From an uncultured Methylobacter sp. (lineage in GTDB: Bacteria > Pseudomonadota > Gammaproteobacteria > Methylococcales > Methylomonadaceae): a stretch of DNA of 8,070 nt. The DNA lies in assembly GCA_903831545.1 (NCBI GenBank), contig CAIKYI010000724.1, positions 1-8,070 on the forward strand, written 5' to 3'. The notes below the pieces were generated by a model that worked only from the letters and a program-made list of their open reading frames with translations, was not told the origin of the DNA and made no database searches. Of the stretch, positions 6,025-8,070 are shown in pieces; position 1 is the stretch's first letter, and each line of letters begins with the position of its first letter. The translations under genes and the position numbers were made by a program.

Positions 6025-7856
6025 ACAAAAAAATCACCGAAGCCATCGACTACATTAAAAGCAGTGGACTAAATGGAGCTGTGTTTGCTATACCTTTTCC
6101 AGTCGGGAACAAAGACATTCGCGAGTTGAACGATCTGCCTCTATGCAAAGGTCTGGTACTGCGTACCCCCTCACCAGAAATTACAGCTAGCTCCACCAGC
6201 GAATGGTTGGGTTGTTTTGAACAACATGGTTGGCGCTTGCCTATGACACATGCCCCCATTGTATTTGTAGGATCACAGCTTATGCTGACGCGTCAGATGG
6301 CTACTCAGGTTGTCAAAACTCGACGGTTTTCCATTATTTGTAAAGTCAATGGTACGTATCAACGACTACCCATGCATCGATTCCTGTTTTGGCGAACCGG
6401 GGAAAAATTGATATGGAGTATTAGTCAGCAGCCAGAAAATCATCCATTGCGAAAAATCGTCAGGGTCACGAGACAAAATCCTCTGCTCCGAACGCTTTGG
6501 CGGCGAACATTCAAACGTGAGGACTTGTCACCCAACAGGCTTGGCAAAACACGAGATAACAGCAACGGCCTTGCCGAAGAGGTGCTCTACAAAGAATTAC
6601 TGATTTGCGCACGTCAATGTGTGCAAAGCACGGGTTACCAACCTGTTCCGCGCCGTGTGCTGCTCGTCAATGCGGGTTTGGCCGCAGGCGGTGCCGAGCG
6701 TCAAATTGTCAATACCCTGATCGGTCTGAGAGATTCCGGAGAATGCGAATCGGTAGGCTTGCTTGCCGAATATATAGATCATGTGCCACACCTTGATTTC
6801 TTTCTGCATCAGTTGGAAGCGGTAGGAATTGAAGTCAACCAGGTGGAGCATGCCATATCGCTAAGCGACGACGGTCTTACCTCTATTTCACCCGAAGTGG
6901 CCGAGTTGCTGGCCGATATTGCACCGGGATTGATCGAGGAAATACTCAATCTGGTCGAAGAGTTCAGATCCAGAAGGCCCGAAGTTGTCCATGCCTGGCA
7001 AGATTCAAGTAGCATCAAGGCAGGCATTGCCGCAGTAATCGCGGGTGTACCACGCATTGTGCTGGCCAGTCGTAATGTAACACCGATGAATTTTACCTAC
7101 TACCAGGACTACATGCGCCCCGCTTACCGGGCGTTGGCTACGCTGGACTGCGTAACGTTTCTAAATAACAGCGAGGCGGGCGCTGCTGACTACACCCAAT
7201 GGCTTGGGTTGCCCCGGGAACGATTCTTCGTTATTCGCAATGGCGTAGACCTTAGTTATTTAAAGCGAGCTGAAGACTCGGTCATTAACGAATGCCGTCA
7301 ATCCCTTGGCATACCGCTAGATGCGCAGGTGGTCGGTTCTATTTTCCGGTTCTGGGCAGAAAAGCGACCGATGCTCTGGCTGCAAACGGCCGTGTTAGTG
7401 GCAAAGCGTTTTCCTGAAGTGCATTTTCTCATTATCGGCGAAGGTCCCATGCGGCGGGAGATGTTGTCATTTATCGATAACAACGGATTGAAAGGAAAAG
7501 TCCATTTGCCGGGAGTCCGTCCCGAGGTTGCTTCACCGCTATCGGCAATGAACGTATTTGTTCTGACATCCGAATATGAAGGGACGCCGAATGTTGTGCT
7601 TGAAGCTCAATGGCTGGGATTGCCGATCGTTGCGACCGATGCTGGTGGTACGCGTGAAGCGTTTGAGTGCAATATTACCGGTCTGCTGGCAATGAACCCT
7701 ACGCCTGAGGGTATCGCTACTTTAATCGGCGAATATTTGGCCGATGAAAAAAAAATAACCCAATCCGCAATTCAGGGACCTCAGTTTGTTGCCTCTGCTT
7801 TCGGCAACAAGCGAATGATTAAAGAGACTATCGAACTTTATTCGATGGATTGTTAA
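6021..7856 (+). CDS. GT4-type glycosyltransferase with N-terminal extension
   Basis: A 611-residue protein. The C-terminal part from about residue 212 is a GT-B glycosyltransferase of family GT4 (retaining, nucleotide-sugar donor). It starts VLLVNAGLAAGGAERQ with the GGAER motif at 223-227, has HAWQDSSSIKAG and RNVTP in the acceptor domain, IRNGVD before the donor domain, IIGEGPMR, and the EX7E motif EGTPNVVLE at 520-528 that contacts the donor. GT4 enzymes are usually about 370-400 residues, so the first 210 or so are extra. That part has no motif I recognise with confidence, though it includes Rossmann-like stretches (GAVFAIPFPVG, GLVLRTPSPE) and a basic stretch (about 145-170) before the catalytic domain. 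No membrane helix is seen. The start overlaps the methyltransferase stop (ATGA), implying translational coupling. It probably adds a sugar to a lipid-linked glycan at the inner face of the membrane. Confidence 0.88.
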   Translation: MNKKITEAIDYIKSSGLNGAVFAIPFPVGNKDIRELNDLPLCKGLVLRTPSPEITASSTSEWLGCFEQHGWRLPMTHAPIVFVGSQLMLTRQMATQVVKTRRFSIICKVNGTYQRLPMHRFLFWRTGEKLIWSISQQPENHPLRKIVRVTRQNPLLRTLWRRTFKREDLSPNRLGKTRDNSNGLAEEVLYKELLICARQCVQSTGYQPVPRRVLLVNAGLAAGGAERQIVNTLIGLRDSGECESVGLLAEYIDHVPHLDFFLHQLEAVGIEVNQVEHAISLSDDGLTSISPEVAELLADIAPGLIEEILNLVEEFRSRRPEVVHAWQDSSSIKAGIAAVIAGVPRIVLASRNVTPMNFTYYQDYMRPAYRALATLDCVTFLNNSEAGAADYTQWLGLPRERFFVIRNGVDLSYLKRAEDSVINECRQSLGIPLDAQVVGSIFRFWAEKRPMLWLQTAVLVAKRFPEVHFLIIGEGPMRREMLSFIDNNGLKGKVHLPGVRPEVASPLSAMNVFVLTSEYEGTPNVVLEAQWLGLPIVATDAGGTREAFECNITGLLAMNPTPEGIATLIGEYLADEKKITQSAIQGPQFVASAFGNKRMIKETIELYSMDC

Positions 7857-7877
7857 GACTATTTTTGTGAGACGAAG

Positions 7878-8070
7878 ATGTTAAAGACAAAACAAAAGAT
7901 CGCAATAGCGAACCTGGCGCAGACAGTTGTAATGGGAGTCCGTCGCCTGTTGGGTAAGGGGCCTAATACAAAAGTGAGGCGGAGTAATATTGAATGGGAT
8001 TTGGATTTACGTGAAGGGATCGATTTCTCAATCTGGTTGCTGGGTTGCTTTGAGCCTGAGACGGTTCGAA
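7878..8070 (+). CDS. FkbM-family methyltransferase, N-terminus (partial)
   Basis: The first 64 residues of a gene cut by the window edge. The segment NIEWDLDLREGIDFSIWLLG, followed by CFEPETV, is typical of the entry of FkbM-type methyltransferases (about 240-300 residues when whole), which precedes the SAM-binding strand. These enzymes O-methylate sugars or other hydroxyls. The preceding residues are basic and moderately hydrophobic (QTVVMGVRRLLGKG), perhaps a membrane-contacting helix. ATG 7878 lies 21 bases after the glycosyltransferase stop, with a weak GAGACGA ahead (7869-7875). It continues the operon. The SAM motif itself lies outside the window, so the family call rests on the lead-in sequence only. 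Confidence 0.7.
   Translation, partial: MLKTKQKIAIANLAQTVVMGVRRLLGKGPNTKVRRSNIEWDLDLREGIDFSIWLLGCFEPETVR

Overview
The window looks like an accessory part of a Gram-negative, probably gammaproteobacterial, chromosome. The evidence is an outer-membrane lipocalin lipoprotein of the Blc type, AT-leaning intergenic DNA full of short palindromic repeats, and a surface-polysaccharide operon. The repeat style and gene mix remind me of methanotrophs such as Methylobacter or its relatives, but that is an impression and nothing in the sequence proves it.

Left part (1-3149), loosely packed and rearranged. It opens with the last 47 codons of a protein ending in a single membrane helix. A repeat-bearing spacer follows, then an intact Blc-like lipocalin (439-951). 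Next come about 650 bases of decayed or non-coding DNA, possibly with a transposase remnant. A 229-residue protein of unknown function (1605-2294) follows. After it lies a strong inverted-repeat element (about 2395-2477), and right behind that a 5'-truncated, frameshifted second copy of the lipocalin 3' end (about 2499-2709), roughly 87% identical to the first copy by hand count. The repeat sits at the truncation point, which suggests that recombination or insertion shaped this stretch. A nested hairpin with a T-run (2808-2867) separates it from the next unit.

Right part (3150-8070), compact and all on the + strand. It holds an asparagine-synthetase-type amidotransferase (asnB-like), a class I SAM methyltransferase, a GT4 glycosyltransferase with an unusual N-terminal extension of about 210 residues, and the start of an FkbM-type methyltransferase cut by the window end. 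Gaps are 13 bases, a 4-base ATGA overlap and 21 bases, so this is almost certainly one operon. The natural reading is part of an O-antigen, capsule or exopolysaccharide locus: the glycosyltransferase adds a sugar, the amidotransferase may convert a uronic acid to its amide, and the methyltransferases may cap or decorate the glycan. Substrates cannot be read from the sequence.

I see no CRISPR array, no tRNA or rRNA, no intact insertion sequence and no clear novel defence or mobile system. The least explained items are the 229-residue protein, the glycosyltransferase extension and the lipocalin duplication with its repeat.
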